56,091 nucleotides of DNA from Paenibacillus artemisiicola (GCF_017652985.1 NZ_JAGGDJ010000038.1:1-56091), one strand, 5' to 3'. Positions 9,043 to 17,701 are shown, counted from the first letter of the stretch. Notes: generated by a model from the letters alone, not told the origin. A program made the numbers and translations.

Positions 9043-10110
9043 ATGACGACGCGCAAACTCTTGCTGGCGTTATCGGCCGGGCTGCTCGGCGCAAGCACTG
9101 CCTACGCGGCCCAAACGACGGTTCCGGTCGCTTCGCTGCAGCCGGCCGTGCATCTCGAGAAGCCGCAGCTGACGGCGACGGGCGGCAAGCTCCTGCTCAG
9201 CGATTCGCCGGAAACGTTCTCGGCGGCCGGGGCGTTCTACCGGGACGCGGCCGAAGGCGAATTCCGCGTATTCTGGCATCACCAGAACGCGTCGGCGCAG
9301 CCCGTGGAGGTCGGGGTCGCGATCACGAACACGTCCGCGGCGCCGGTGAAGCTGTCGACCAAGGGCGCGGGCATCGCCGCGAACGTGTACGTGGACGTGG
9401 CCGGTCAGGACGCGCTGGTCGGCTTCATGCGGACGCAGAACGCGCTGACGCCGGCGGCGACGCTCGCGCCGGGCGAGAGCTATTATTTGACGGCGCCGAC
9501 GGCGCCCGGCATCACGAACAGCGGCATCGTTCAATTCGTCGCGGCCTCGGCGGCCGGCGGCGCGCCCGCGCGGGTCACGGCGACCGTGCTGAGCTTCGCC
9601 GAGAAGCCCGTCCATCCGGAGCAGGTCGCGGTCCTTCCCGAAGATTCGCATACGCGGGGGACGTTTCCGCATTTCGACCGGACCGGGACCATCCGGTACG
9701 ACACGTCGCTCGGCAACGCCTACCTGCGCATCGATTCCGCCGCTTACGGGCAATGGAGCGACGCCCTGCCCGGCGAATACGAGGACGGCTACGACGCGGT
9801 GGACGGCGGCAAGACGGTCGTCAATAACGGCAACTACGGCGTATTCTACCGCCTGTCCGCCGAGATCGCCAACAGCTTCCATCATCCCCGCACCGTCGGC
9901 TTATACCTCAACCCGTCGGGCGGCTACGGCCATTACGCGGTCAAATGGAACAAGACGATCTACCAATCCGAGTATCTCACGTACGAGAACGCCTGGAACA
10001 TCGCGAACTTCAAGCTGAACCCGAACGGCGGCTCGTACAAGGCCGAGATGAGCCTGACCGGCGGGGCGGCCGGGCCGCAGGTCGTCTATTTCACGAATCA
10101 AGCGAAATGA
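9043..10110 (+). CDS. Secreted protein of unknown function in sugar locus
   Basis: I do not recognise this family. The 355-residue protein begins with a clear signal peptide (TRKLLLALSAGLLGASTAYA, cleavage near residue 22). The mature part looks all-beta: a first domain of about 170 residues resembling an immunoglobulin-like or TQXA-type fold (VEVGVAITNTSAAPVKL), and a second from about residue 205 (HFDRTGTIRYDTSLGNAYLRI) rich in Gly, Asn and Tyr. There is no lipobox or cell-wall sorting signal. Its place between the importer and the oxidoreductases suggests a role in binding or processing the substrate outside the cell. Confidence 0.75.
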   Translation: MTTRKLLLALSAGLLGASTAYAAQTTVPVASLQPAVHLEKPQLTATGGKLLLSDSPETFSAAGAFYRDAAEGEFRVFWHHQNASAQPVEVGVAITNTSAAPVKLSTKGAGIAANVYVDVAGQDALVGFMRTQNALTPAATLAPGESYYLTAPTAPGITNSGIVQFVAASAAGGAPARVTATVLSFAEKPVHPEQVAVLPEDSHTRGTFPHFDRTGTIRYDTSLGNAYLRIDSAAYGQWSDALPGEYEDGYDAVDGGKTVVNNGNYGVFYRLSAEIANSFHHPRTVGLYLNPSGGYGHYAVKWNKTIYQSEYLTYENAWNIANFKLNPNGGSYKAEMSLTGGAAGPQVVYFTNQAK

Positions 10111-10128
10111 AGCTAGGAGGCTTGCCCG

Positions 10129-11703
10129 ATGACCGAAGAGCTGCATGCCGATCTCGTCATTATCGGCGGCGGGACCGGCGGCTGCGCGGCCGCGCTGGCC
10201 GCCGCCAAAATGGGGTTGACGGTGATCATGACGGAAGAAACGCCATGGATCGGCGGCCAATTGACGAGTCAGGCCGTGCCGCCCGACGAACACCCGTGGA
10301 TCGAACAGTTCGGCTGCACGAGGAGCTACCGCCGGTTCCGCGACGGCGTGCGGCAGTATTACCGCGATTATTTTCCGCTCACGCCCGAAGCCCGGGCGAA
10401 CGTGCAGCTCAATCCGGGCAACGGCTGGGTGAGCCGGCTGTGCCATGAGCCGCGCGCGGCGCTCGCCGTGCTGCGCAACCTGCTGGCCCCGTACGTGCAC
10501 GGCGGCCGCGTGACGATTCTGGACCGCTGCCGCGCCGAATCGGCCCGGACCGCCGGGGACGACGTCGCGTCGGTCACGGTACGCGGCGGCGGCTTGCAGG
10601 ATCGCGCGGAGCTGGTCGCGCCGTATTTCCTCGACGCGACCGAATGCGGCGACCTGCTGCCGCTGGCCGGGGTCGAATACGTGACGGGCGCGGAATCGCA
10701 GCGCCAGACCGGCGAACCCCACGCCTTGGAAGGCGATCCGCAGCCCGCGGACATGCAGGCGTTCACGTACTGCTTCGCCATGGACTATCTCGAGGGCGAA
10801 GACCACACGATCGCCAAGCCCGGCCAGTATGCGTTCTGGCGGGACTACCGCGCGGACTTCTGGCCGGACCGGCAGCTCAGCTGGACCGGCGTCAAGCCCG
10901 CGACGCTGGAGCCCGTCCGCTACGACCTGTTTCCGGATAAGGACTGGATGTCGCTGTTCGGCTACCGGCGAATCGTCGACCGGGGCAATTTCGCCCCCGG
11001 CACCTACCGCGGCGACATTACGCTCGTGAACTGGCCGCAAAACGATTACTGGCTCGGCTCCGTCATCGACGTCGGCGAAGCGGAGAAGGCGCGCCACCTG
11101 GAGGCCGCGAAGCAGCTGAGCCTGTCGCTGCTGTATTGGATGCAAACGGAGGCGCCGCGGCCGGACGGCAAGCAGGGTTACCCGGGCTTACGCCTGCGGA
11201 AGGACGTCGTCGGCACCGCGGACGGACTCGCGATGGCGCCGTACATCCGGGAATCGCGCCGCATCAAGGCCGAATTCACGGTCGTGGAGCAGCATCTGAG
11301 CACGGAATGCCGCGGCACGGAGGAGGCGGAGCCTTTCCTCGATTCCGTCGGCCTCGGCTGCTACCGGATCGATCTGCACCCGAGCACGGGGCTGCGCCAT
11401 TACATCGACATCTCCAGCCTGCCGTTCCAGATTCCGCTCGGCAGCCTGATTCCCGTGCGCGTCGGCAATCTGCTGCCCGCCTGCAAGAACATCGGCGTCA
11501 CCCATATTACGAACGGCTGCTACCGGCTTCATCCCGTCGAATGGAATATCGGGGAGGCGGCGGGCTATCTGGCGGCGTTTTGCTTGCGGCGCGGCAAGCG
11601 TCCCCGGGAGGTGCGCAACCGTCCGGAGCTGCTCGGGGAGTTCCAGCAGCTGCTGGCGCGGGAAGGCATCGAGCTCGCCTGGCCCGAGTCGCACCCGGTC
11701 TAG
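10129..11703 (+). CDS. FAD-dependent oxidoreductase, FAD_oxidored family
   Basis: Flavoprotein of 524 residues. The N-terminal dinucleotide-binding motif is DLVIIGGGTGGCAAALAAAK (residues 6-25), followed by the IGGQLTSQAVPP loop typical of PF12831-type proteins. The C-terminal FAD contact reads NGCYRLHPVEWNIGEAAGYLAAF. These proteins are common in carbohydrate loci and are thought to oxidise a substrate hydroxyl, but few are characterised. CTAGGAGGC precedes the ATG, 18 bases after the secreted-protein gene. There is no signal peptide, so it acts inside the cell on the imported compound if the operon logic holds. Confidence 0.85.
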   Translation: MTEELHADLVIIGGGTGGCAAALAAAKMGLTVIMTEETPWIGGQLTSQAVPPDEHPWIEQFGCTRSYRRFRDGVRQYYRDYFPLTPEARANVQLNPGNGWVSRLCHEPRAALAVLRNLLAPYVHGGRVTILDRCRAESARTAGDDVASVTVRGGGLQDRAELVAPYFLDATECGDLLPLAGVEYVTGAESQRQTGEPHALEGDPQPADMQAFTYCFAMDYLEGEDHTIAKPGQYAFWRDYRADFWPDRQLSWTGVKPATLEPVRYDLFPDKDWMSLFGYRRIVDRGNFAPGTYRGDITLVNWPQNDYWLGSVIDVGEAEKARHLEAAKQLSLSLLYWMQTEAPRPDGKQGYPGLRLRKDVVGTADGLAMAPYIRESRRIKAEFTVVEQHLSTECRGTEEAEPFLDSVGLGCYRIDLHPSTGLRHYIDISSLPFQIPLGSLIPVRVGNLLPACKNIGVTHITNGCYRLHPVEWNIGEAAGYLAAFCLRRGKRPREVRNRPELLGEFQQLLAREGIELAWPESHPV

Positions 11704-11736
11704 CAAGCCGAAATCACGAGAATCGAGGTGTCAGGC

Positions 11737-12798
11737 ATGACGAACAAGCTGCGGATCGGCGTCATCGGCGCCGGATCCATCTCGGACCAGCATCTGAACG
11801 CGTACCGGCGCAATCCGCGCGCGGAGCTCGCCGCCGTGTGCGACAAGAACGCGGACCGGGCGCGGGAGAAGGCGGAGAAGCACGGCGTCCCGCGCGCGTA
11901 TGCGGACTACCGCGAATTGCTGGCGAATCCCGGCATCGACGCGGTCAGCGTCTGTACCTGGAACGATTCCCACGCGGAGATCAGCATCGCCGCGCTGGAA
12001 GCGGGCAAGCACGTCCTCTGCGAGAAGCCGCTGTGCACAACGGTCGAAGAAGCGCTGCGCGTGGAGCAAGCGGCCAAGCGCAGCGGGAAAACGCTGCAGG
12101 TCGGCTTCGTCCGGCGCTACGGCGCCAACACGCGGATCGTGAAGGCCATGGCGGACCGCGGGGAATTCGGCGAGCTGTATTACGCCAAGGCCTCGTGCAT
12201 CCGGCGCCTGGGCAATCCCGGCGGCTGGTTCGCGGACAAGGAGCGCTCCGGCGGCGGCCCGCTGATCGACGTGGGCGTTCACGTCATCGATCTGTGCTGG
12301 TATTTGATGGGCCGTCCCAAGGCGAAGTCGGTCAGCGGCAATACGTACGCGAAGCTGGGCAACCGCGCCAACGTGCAAAACCTGGCCTATTACAAGTCGT
12401 CGGACTACGATCCGGCGCTGAACACGGTGGAGGACCTGGCCAACGCGCTCATCCGGTTCGAGAACGGCGCCTCGCTGCTGGTCGACGTCAGCTTCGCGCT
12501 GCATGCCAAGGAAGACGAGCTGTCGGTGAAGCTGTACGGGGAGAAAGGCGGCGTCGAGCTGGAGCCGGCGCTGACGTTCGTGACGGAGCGCTGCGACACG
12601 ATCTTGAACATGACGCCCCAGATCGATCATTTGTCGTTCGACTTCGCCTCGGGGTTCCGGGACGAGATCGATCATTTCGTCGAGGCATGCCGCGGCGGCG
12701 AACCGACGTTAAGTCCGGTCGAGGACGGCGTGGAGATGATGAAGATCCTGTGCGGCATCTATGAATCGGCCGAGAAGGGGGAGGAAATCCGGCTATAG
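11737..12798 (+). CDS. Gfo/Idh/MocA family oxidoreductase
   Basis: NAD(P)-dependent sugar dehydrogenase-type protein, 353 residues. The Rossmann motif GVIGAGSISDQHLNAY starts near residue 7, the catalytic Lys lies in CEKPL, and the C-terminal domain has GGPLIDVGVHVIDLCWYLMG. An in-frame GTG lies at 11728 but overlaps the ribosome-binding site, so ATG 11737 is preferred. It follows the flavoprotein by 33 bases and precedes a second, divergent member by 11 bases. The substrate is probably a cyclic sugar, inositol or keto-sugar derivative. Confidence 0.87.
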   Translation: MTNKLRIGVIGAGSISDQHLNAYRRNPRAELAAVCDKNADRAREKAEKHGVPRAYADYRELLANPGIDAVSVCTWNDSHAEISIAALEAGKHVLCEKPLCTTVEEALRVEQAAKRSGKTLQVGFVRRYGANTRIVKAMADRGEFGELYYAKASCIRRLGNPGGWFADKERSGGGPLIDVGVHVIDLCWYLMGRPKAKSVSGNTYAKLGNRANVQNLAYYKSSDYDPALNTVEDLANALIRFENGASLLVDVSFALHAKEDELSVKLYGEKGGVELEPALTFVTERCDTILNMTPQIDHLSFDFASGFRDEIDHFVEACRGGEPTLSPVEDGVEMMKILCGIYESAEKGEEIRL

Positions 12799-12809
12799 CG
12801 GATGCGGAC

Positions 12810-13655
12810 ATGAAAACAATCGGATTTGTGGACGATTATCTGGACGAGTGGCATGCCAACCGGTACCCGGCGTGGATCGAGGAAGCCTCCGGCGGCCGGT
12901 TGAAGGTCGCGTACGCGTACGGCCGGAGGGACGCGGACCGCGGCCTTTCCAACGCGGCGTGGTGCGAGAAGAACGGCATCGCGCTGCTGGCTTCCATCGA
13001 AGAAGTAGCGGACAAAAGCGACGGATTGGTCGTGCTGGCGCCGGACCATCCGGAGCTTCACGAGGCGCTGGCCCTGCCGTGCCTGCGCTCGGGCAAGCCG
13101 ACGTACGTCGACAAGACGTTCGCCCCCGACCGCCGGACGGCGGAGGCGTTGTTCGAAGCCGCCCGCGCGCACGGGACGCCCGTTTATTCGGCGTCCGCGC
13201 TGCGGTTCGCGGCGGAATACGCCGAGGCCGACAAGACGGACATCGAAGTCCTGTGCAGCGTCGGGCCGGGGGATTACGGCAATTACGCGGTTCATCAGCT
13301 CGAGCCGATCGTGGCGCTCATGGGACGCGACGCGACGCGCCTCATGTACATCGGCACGCCGGATGCGCCGGCGCTGCTCATCCGGTTCGCGGACGGGAGG
13401 CAGGCCGCGGTCCATCAGCTCGGCCGGGACTGCCCGTTCGGCATCGCGGTGCGGCGCTCGTCGGGCGGCACGACGGTGTTGAAGCCCGAATCGGACTATT
13501 TTCGAGCCTTCGTCCGGCAGCTGGTCGCGTTCTTCGAGACCGGCGCGCCGGGCGTGGAGCCGGCCGACACGATCGCGATCGTGACCCTGCTCGAATACGG
13601 CCGGATCGCCGCCCGGACACCGTACGAATGGGTCGAACTGCCGGCGTCCGGGTAG
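12810..13655 (+). CDS. Divergent Gfo/Idh/MocA-like protein
   Basis: A 281-residue relative of the preceding gene, shorter than the usual 330-380. The N-terminus (MKTIGFVDDYLDEWHANRYP) lacks a GxGxxG loop, and the EKP motif is changed to DKT (TYVDKTFAPD), keeping the Lys. The part around GLVVLAPDHPELHEALALP is typical of the nucleotide-binding domain. The C-terminal domain is reduced. It could be a degenerate enzyme, a partner subunit of the first Gfo protein, or an enzyme with altered cofactor use. It is the last gene of the sugar operon. Confidence 0.72.
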   Translation: MKTIGFVDDYLDEWHANRYPAWIEEASGGRLKVAYAYGRRDADRGLSNAAWCEKNGIALLASIEEVADKSDGLVVLAPDHPELHEALALPCLRSGKPTYVDKTFAPDRRTAEALFEAARAHGTPVYSASALRFAAEYAEADKTDIEVLCSVGPGDYGNYAVHQLEPIVALMGRDATRLMYIGTPDAPALLIRFADGRQAAVHQLGRDCPFGIAVRRSSGGTTVLKPESDYFRAFVRQLVAFFETGAPGVEPADTIAIVTLLEYGRIAARTPYEWVELPASG

Positions 13656-13761
13656 CTTCGCGGTTCTGCGGCACGCTGCCGGACCGCTGCGATCCGATGC
13701 CGCGCGCTGGCGTTCGAAGCCGCGGCGATCGGGCGCGGGCAGGTTACGCTTGATTGACTTC

Positions 13762-13789
13762 AGGGCTCCCCCGTCGGGGGAGCCCTTTG
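13762..13789. terminator. Bidirectional hairpin between convergent genes
   Basis: A perfect 11-bp stem (AGGGCTCCCCC / GGGGGAGCCCT) with a 3-base loop lies between the end of the sugar operon and the convergent Rid gene. The T tail is short, so its strength as an intrinsic terminator is uncertain. Confidence 0.65.
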
Positions 13790-13814
13790 CGCTGTGCGCG
13801 CCGGCCTCCGGCTT

Positions 13815-14198
13815 CTACTCCACGATCGCTTCCGCCTCGATCTCCACGAGCAGCCGCGGATCGATCAACGCCCGGACCTCCACCATCGTCGCCGCCGGGC
13901 GGATGTCTTTGAAAAACTCCCCGTGCGCGCGGCCGATCTCCTCCCATTGCGAGATATCCGTCACGAACATCCGCGTGCGCACGACATGATTCATGTCGGC
14001 GCCCAGCTCGCGGAGCGCCCGCTCGATCGTCTGCAGAGCGAATTGGGTCTGCTCGTACGGGCTGCCTTCGCCGACGACCTCGCCGTCCTTCATCGCGGTC
14101 GTGCCCGCCACCTCGATCCGCCCGCCGACGCGCACGGCGCGGCAGTAGCCGACGACCGGTTCCCAGGGCGAGCCGGTGAATACTTGACGTTTGTTCAT
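13815..14198 (-). CDS. RidA/YjgF/UK114 family protein (Rid subgroup without the catalytic Arg)
   Basis: Small cytoplasmic protein of 127 residues that forms trimers in this family. Visible features are IEVAGTTAM, TQFALQTIERALRELGA, VVRTRMFVTDI and the C-terminal LLVEIEAEAIV. The Arg that RidA uses for imine hydrolysis, in a PARS-type motif, is replaced: the strand reads PAATMVEVRAL. This points to one of the Rid subgroups not known to deaminate imines. ATG 14198 is chosen over the in-frame GTG 14207, which touches the GGAG site. It is convergent with the sugar operon. Confidence 0.85.
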   Translation of the reverse strand: MNKRQVFTGSPWEPVVGYCRAVRVGGRIEVAGTTAMKDGEVVGEGSPYEQTQFALQTIERALRELGADMNHVVRTRMFVTDISQWEEIGRAHGEFFKDIRPAATMVEVRALIDPRLLVEIEAEAIVE

Positions 14199-14301
14199 GC
14201 GCTTCACTCCGTTTCATTTCGATGCTGGGTTCGGTGTTTATTATACGGGGCGCGCCCGGGATTTTGAAGACCCCTTGCCGCCGTCACGGTCTTCTGGTAG
14301 A

Positions 14302-14336
14302 TTAGGTATTGCCTAATATAATTAAGCGTTGCCTAA
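14302..14336 (+). promoter_or_regulatory. Promoter -10 flanked by two operator-like repeats, upstream of XRE gene
   Basis: TTAGGTATTGCCTAA (14302-14316) is an imperfect palindrome with 5-bp arms. A related copy, TTAAGCGTTGCCTAA, starts exactly 20 bases later at 14322, about two helical turns. Between them is a perfect -10 box TATAAT at 14317-14322; no good -35 box is seen. Together with the small HTH gene starting at 14371 this suggests self-repression. Confidence 0.55.
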
Positions 14337-14370
14337 ATAACTTGTCCGACGAAAAAGGAGGTTCGCTGCC

Positions 14371-14610
14371 ATGCTCGCATGGATGCTGCGTCAAATCATG
14401 GCGGAGCGGGGCATATGGTCCGGCGCCGCGCTGGCCCGGCTGCTGAAGGAGAAGGCGGACTACGAGCTGTCCGCGCCGTCGATCAGCGCGCTCCTGAACG
14501 CGCCGCCGAAGCAGATGAAGGCGGAGACGATGGACGCCTTGTGCACGGCGCTGTCCTGCACGCCCGGGGACTTGTGGGTCCACACGCCGACGTATACGAA
14601 GGGTGCCTGA
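14371..14610 (+). CDS. Small XRE (Cro/C1-type) HTH regulator
   Basis: A 79-residue protein that is almost only a Cro/C1-type DNA-binding domain of the HTH_26 kind: MLRQIMAERGIWSGAALARL, then SAPSISALLNAPPKQMKAET (recognition helix region, about residues 36-50) and CTALSCTPGDLWVH. AAAAAGGAGG precedes the ATG. Repeats overlapping its own promoter suggest autoregulation. Its target genes are unknown; the next gene on the strand, peptide deformylase, is 189 bases away. Confidence 0.85.
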   Translation: MLAWMLRQIMAERGIWSGAALARLLKEKADYELSAPSISALLNAPPKQMKAETMDALCTALSCTPGDLWVHTPTYTKGA

Positions 14611-14799
14611 CGGCTTGGCGTCGGACGCGGTACGGGACGGATCGAACGCAGATGCAGGACTGAAAGCGGATCGAAAGCGGCCTGAGTGACAACGAGGCAG
14701 AACGAAGCAGATGGAAAGTTGAAAGAAAGCAGAATGAGACACAACGAACGGAAATTGCGCGGGAACGGGCAATAGATCGCAAGGAAAGGAAGCGAGACG

Positions 14800-15312
14800 A
14801 TGGCGGAAAAAACGATTCTCCCGTTCGGCGATCCCGTCCTTCGGAAGCTCGCGCGTCCGGTCGACGGGCTGGGACCGCGCGTCCTCAAGCTGCTGGACGA
14901 CATGCGGGATACGCTGTACGCCGCGGAGGGCCGAGCCGGGCTGGCCGCGCCGCAGATCGGCATTTTGCGCCGGGTCGCCGTCATGGATTGCGGGGACGGG
15001 CTGATCGAGCTCATCAACCCGGAAATTCTCGAAGCGTCCGGCGAGCAGACGGGCGCGGAAGCGTGCTTGTCGTATCCCGGCTACCGCGGGCTCGTGACGC
15101 GGGCGTACGCCGTGAAGGTCCGCACGCTGACCCGCGCGGGCGAGACGGTCGTGCTGGAGGCGGAGGGCTATCCCGCGGTGTGCATGCAGCACGAGATCGA
15201 CCATCTGAACGGCGTGCTGTTCATCGACCATGTGCGGGAGCCGTTATTGGTGCACGAAACGACGGGGCACCGGGTTCGCGTGCTGGACGCGCAGCGTTTG
15301 ACGCGGGGCTAG
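14800..15312 (+). CDS. def: Peptide deformylase
   Basis: Metalloenzyme removing the formyl group from new proteins; 170 residues. All three motifs are present: GLAAPQIG (47-54), EACLS with the metal ligand Cys89 (the more usual form is EGCLS), and HEIDH (131-135) giving the two His ligands and the catalytic Glu132. AAGGAAGCG precedes the ATG. The 189 bases upstream are a purine-rich stretch with no recognised gene. It stands alone, not next to fmt or priA, so it may be one of two deformylases in the genome. Confidence 0.93.
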   Translation: MAEKTILPFGDPVLRKLARPVDGLGPRVLKLLDDMRDTLYAAEGRAGLAAPQIGILRRVAVMDCGDGLIELINPEILEASGEQTGAEACLSYPGYRGLVTRAYAVKVRTLTRAGETVVLEAEGYPAVCMQHEIDHLNGVLFIDHVREPLLVHETTGHRVRVLDAQRLTRG

Positions 15313-15492
15313 CGGAGGAACGGCTGGCCGCGCGGCCGGCCGGCAGCCGAGCGATGGCAGCGAGGCGAGGACAAACAGAGCGAGCTGGAGCGGCGCGGCG
15401 TTTCGGATGTGTTGCCTTTAATGCAAGGCGCCTCGCGTTCTCATCCCGTTTCCCGACTGGCGATTTGCCGAGTAGCTCATTTCTGCATTTTT

Positions 15493-15678
15493 GGCGGCCA
15501 CAGGAGCCGCTATTTTTGCTTTTGCCACCGATTCGGCGATTGAGCGGCCACACGTTCCGCTATTCGCCGAAAATCGGTCATCTATAGCGTGTTTTGTGCC
15601 CCATAACTGCACCTGTGTCCGCCAAACGCGGAAAACACGCCGAATCGCCCAAATAACGCTCCTGTGTCCGCTCCAATA
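15493..15678. repeat. Four degenerate copies of a short intergenic repeat in inverted arrangement
   Basis: Two direct copies, at 15493 (GGCGGCCACAGGAGCCGCTA) and 15543 (AGCGGCCACACGTTCCGCTA), are followed by two copies on the opposite strand. Read on the minus strand these are GGCGGACACAGGTGCAGTTA ending near 15603 and AGCGGACACAGGAGCGTTAT ending near 15653. The spacing is about 48-50 bases within each half. It lies in the 440-base gap between def and the kimA terminator, where no gene is seen. Similar small repeats are, from memory, common in Paenibacillus-type genomes. Confidence 0.6.
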
Positions 15679-15753
15679 GGGGAACGAAGCTAGCCTGCAG
15701 ATGCCCGGACCCGGCTCCGCCGCCGGCCGGCGCCTCCCGCTCCCGCCCCAATA

Positions 15754-15786
15754 AAAAACGCATCTCCCCCTTGGAGATGCGTTTTT
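15754..15786 (-). terminator. Terminator of kimA (bidirectional)
   Basis: A 14-bp perfect stem (AAAAACGCATCTCC / GGAGATGCGTTTTT) with a 5-base loop. T runs lie on both strands, so it can stop transcription from either side. Confidence 0.88.
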
Positions 15787-15798
15787 CCGTTTGTTCCG

Positions 15799-17616
15799 CT
15801 AGCGCAGCAAGTGATACGGCACCGTCGCGACGACGACGTCCTTCTGGTTGAACAGGTAGGCGCGCAGCAGCAGGCTGGATTGGTTATGCAGGAAGTTGTG
15901 CCACCACTGCTTCGTGATGAACTGGGGGATGAGCACCGTGATGTGGTCCGACTCCTGCGTCTTCCATTCGACGGTTTCGATGAAGCGGATCAGCGGCCGG
16001 ATGAAGCTGCGGTAACTGGACCGCAGGACGATCAGGCGCACGCCGGGGTTCCATTCTTCCCACTTCTTCTCCATCCGGTCGATCTCGTCCTCGTCGAAGC
16101 CGACGTAGACCGCCACGACGTTGTCCGTCAGCGACTTCGCGTAGCTGATGGACTGCAGCACGACCTGCGTGATGCCGGCGACGGGCACGACGATCGTGCT
16201 GCCCTTGATGACGGGCTTCTCCTTCTTGATGTCGACCCGGAGCTCGTCGGCGGTATTCATGTAGTGCCGGTGGATTTTGAAGAAGACGAAGATGACGATC
16301 GGCAGGAAGATGAAGACCATCCAGATCTGCGTGAACTTCGTGAAGATGAAAATCAGCGTAATGACGAGCGTCGTCAGCATCCCGATCGTGTTAACCACGA
16401 GGCTGAACACCCAGTTGGCCGGCTTCAGCCGAATCCAGCGGATCATCATGCCGAGCTGCGACAGGGTGAACGGGATGAACACGCCGACCGCGTACAGCGG
16501 GATCAGGTTCTCCGTATCCCCGTGGAACACGATGACGAGCACCGCCGAGAAGATGCCGAGAAAGATGATGCCGTTCGAGAAGCCGAGCCGGTCGCCGCGC
16601 ACCATGAAGGCGTTCGGCATGTATTTGTCCTTCGCCAGCATGAAGGCGAGCAGCGGGAAGGCGGAATACGCGGTATTCGCGGCCAGGAACAGGATCAGCG
16701 CCGTGATGCCCTGGATCGCGTAATACAGGATGCCGCGCCCGAAGGTGGCGTTGGCGATCTGCGAGACGACGGTTTCCTTCGGATTCGGCACGATGCCGTT
16801 CCAATAGGCGAGCAGGCTGATGCCGATGAACATCGCGCCGAGGATGGTGCCCATCATCATGAGCGTGATCGCGGCGTTGCGTTCCGCCGGCTTCTTGAAG
16901 TTCGGAATGGCGTTGGACACGGCTTCGACGCCCGTCAGCGCGGAACAGCCCGAGCTGAACGCCTTCAGCAGCATGAACAGGCTGATGTTGGAAACCGCCG
17001 TCCCGAGTTCCGGGATATCGCCGTTCGCGCCGTGAACGATGACTTTGAAGAGACCCGCGATAATGAGCACGAAGACGGCGGCGACGAACAGATACACGGG
17101 ATAGGCGAGCACGGACGCGGACTCCCCGATGCCGCGCAGGTTCATGACCGTCAGGAACACGATCATGATGAGCGCGATGACGACCCGGTAATCGTGCAGC
17201 GCCGGGAACGCCGACGTGATCGCGTCCGTGCCGGCCGACGAGCTGACCGCGACGGTCAGAATGTAGTCGACCAGCAGCGAGCCGCCGGCGAGCAAGCCGG
17301 TCGAGATCCCGAGGTTGTCTTTGGCCACGATGTAGGCGCCGCCGCCCTTGGGATACGCGTAGATGGTTTGGCGGTACGAGAGAATCAGGATGAGCAGGAG
17401 CCCCAGGACGGCGATGGAAATCGGAATCGAATACCAGACCGCCGCGAAGCCCGCGGCCACCAGCACGAGCAGGATCTGCTCCGTACCGTAGGCGACCGAC
17501 GAGAGCGCGTCGGAGGAGAGCACGGCAAGCGCCTTCAGCTTGCTCAGCTTCTCTCCCTCGAGCTCGGCGCTCTTCATCGGCCGGCCAATCAACAATCGTT
17601 TGAATCGGCTAATCAT
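15799..17616 (-). CDS. kimA: KimA (YdaO)-like high-affinity potassium transporter, APC superfamily
   Basis: Membrane proton/potassium importer of 605 residues, close to the 607 of Bacillus subtilis KimA. It matches my memory of KimA closely: RLLIGRPMKSAELEGEKLSK, LSSDALSSVAYGTEQIL, YAYPKGGGAYIVAKDNLG, AGTDAITSAFPALHDY and LKAFSSGCSALTGVEA. About twelve transmembrane segments fill residues 35-460, followed by a 150-residue cytoplasmic UspA-like domain starting near KGSTIVVPVAG. ATG 17616 is chosen because AAAGAGGT ends 7 bases before it; an in-frame GTG lies at 17640. KimA is known to be inhibited by c-di-AMP. Confidence 0.9.
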   Translation of the reverse strand: MISRFKRLLIGRPMKSAELEGEKLSKLKALAVLSSDALSSVAYGTEQILLVLVAAGFAAVWYSIPISIAVLGLLLILILSYRQTIYAYPKGGGAYIVAKDNLGISTGLLAGGSLLVDYILTVAVSSSAGTDAITSAFPALHDYRVVIALIMIVFLTVMNLRGIGESASVLAYPVYLFVAAVFVLIIAGLFKVIVHGANGDIPELGTAVSNISLFMLLKAFSSGCSALTGVEAVSNAIPNFKKPAERNAAITLMMMGTILGAMFIGISLLAYWNGIVPNPKETVVSQIANATFGRGILYYAIQGITALILFLAANTAYSAFPLLAFMLAKDKYMPNAFMVRGDRLGFSNGIIFLGIFSAVLVIVFHGDTENLIPLYAVGVFIPFTLSQLGMMIRWIRLKPANWVFSLVVNTIGMLTTLVITLIFIFTKFTQIWMVFIFLPIVIFVFFKIHRHYMNTADELRVDIKKEKPVIKGSTIVVPVAGITQVVLQSISYAKSLTDNVVAVYVGFDEDEIDRMEKKWEEWNPGVRLIVLRSSYRSFIRPLIRFIETVEWKTQESDHITVLIPQFITKQWWHNFLHNQSSLLLRAYLFNQKDVVVATVPYHLLR

Positions 17617-17701
17617 GGATGGGACCTCTTTTCTCTCCACATAAGGTAATCACTGTCTACGTTTATAATCGCTTTTAGGGTAACCGCAATGACCAGAATT
17701 C

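Noticed and set aside
15493..15678. Intergenic repeat copies considered as a CRISPR array
   Set aside because: Copies are degenerate and switch orientation halfway.
15811..17649. Open frame of over 600 codons opposite kimA
   Set aside because: Asp/Arg/His/Gln-rich shadow of the real gene; kimA has clear membrane segments and known motifs.
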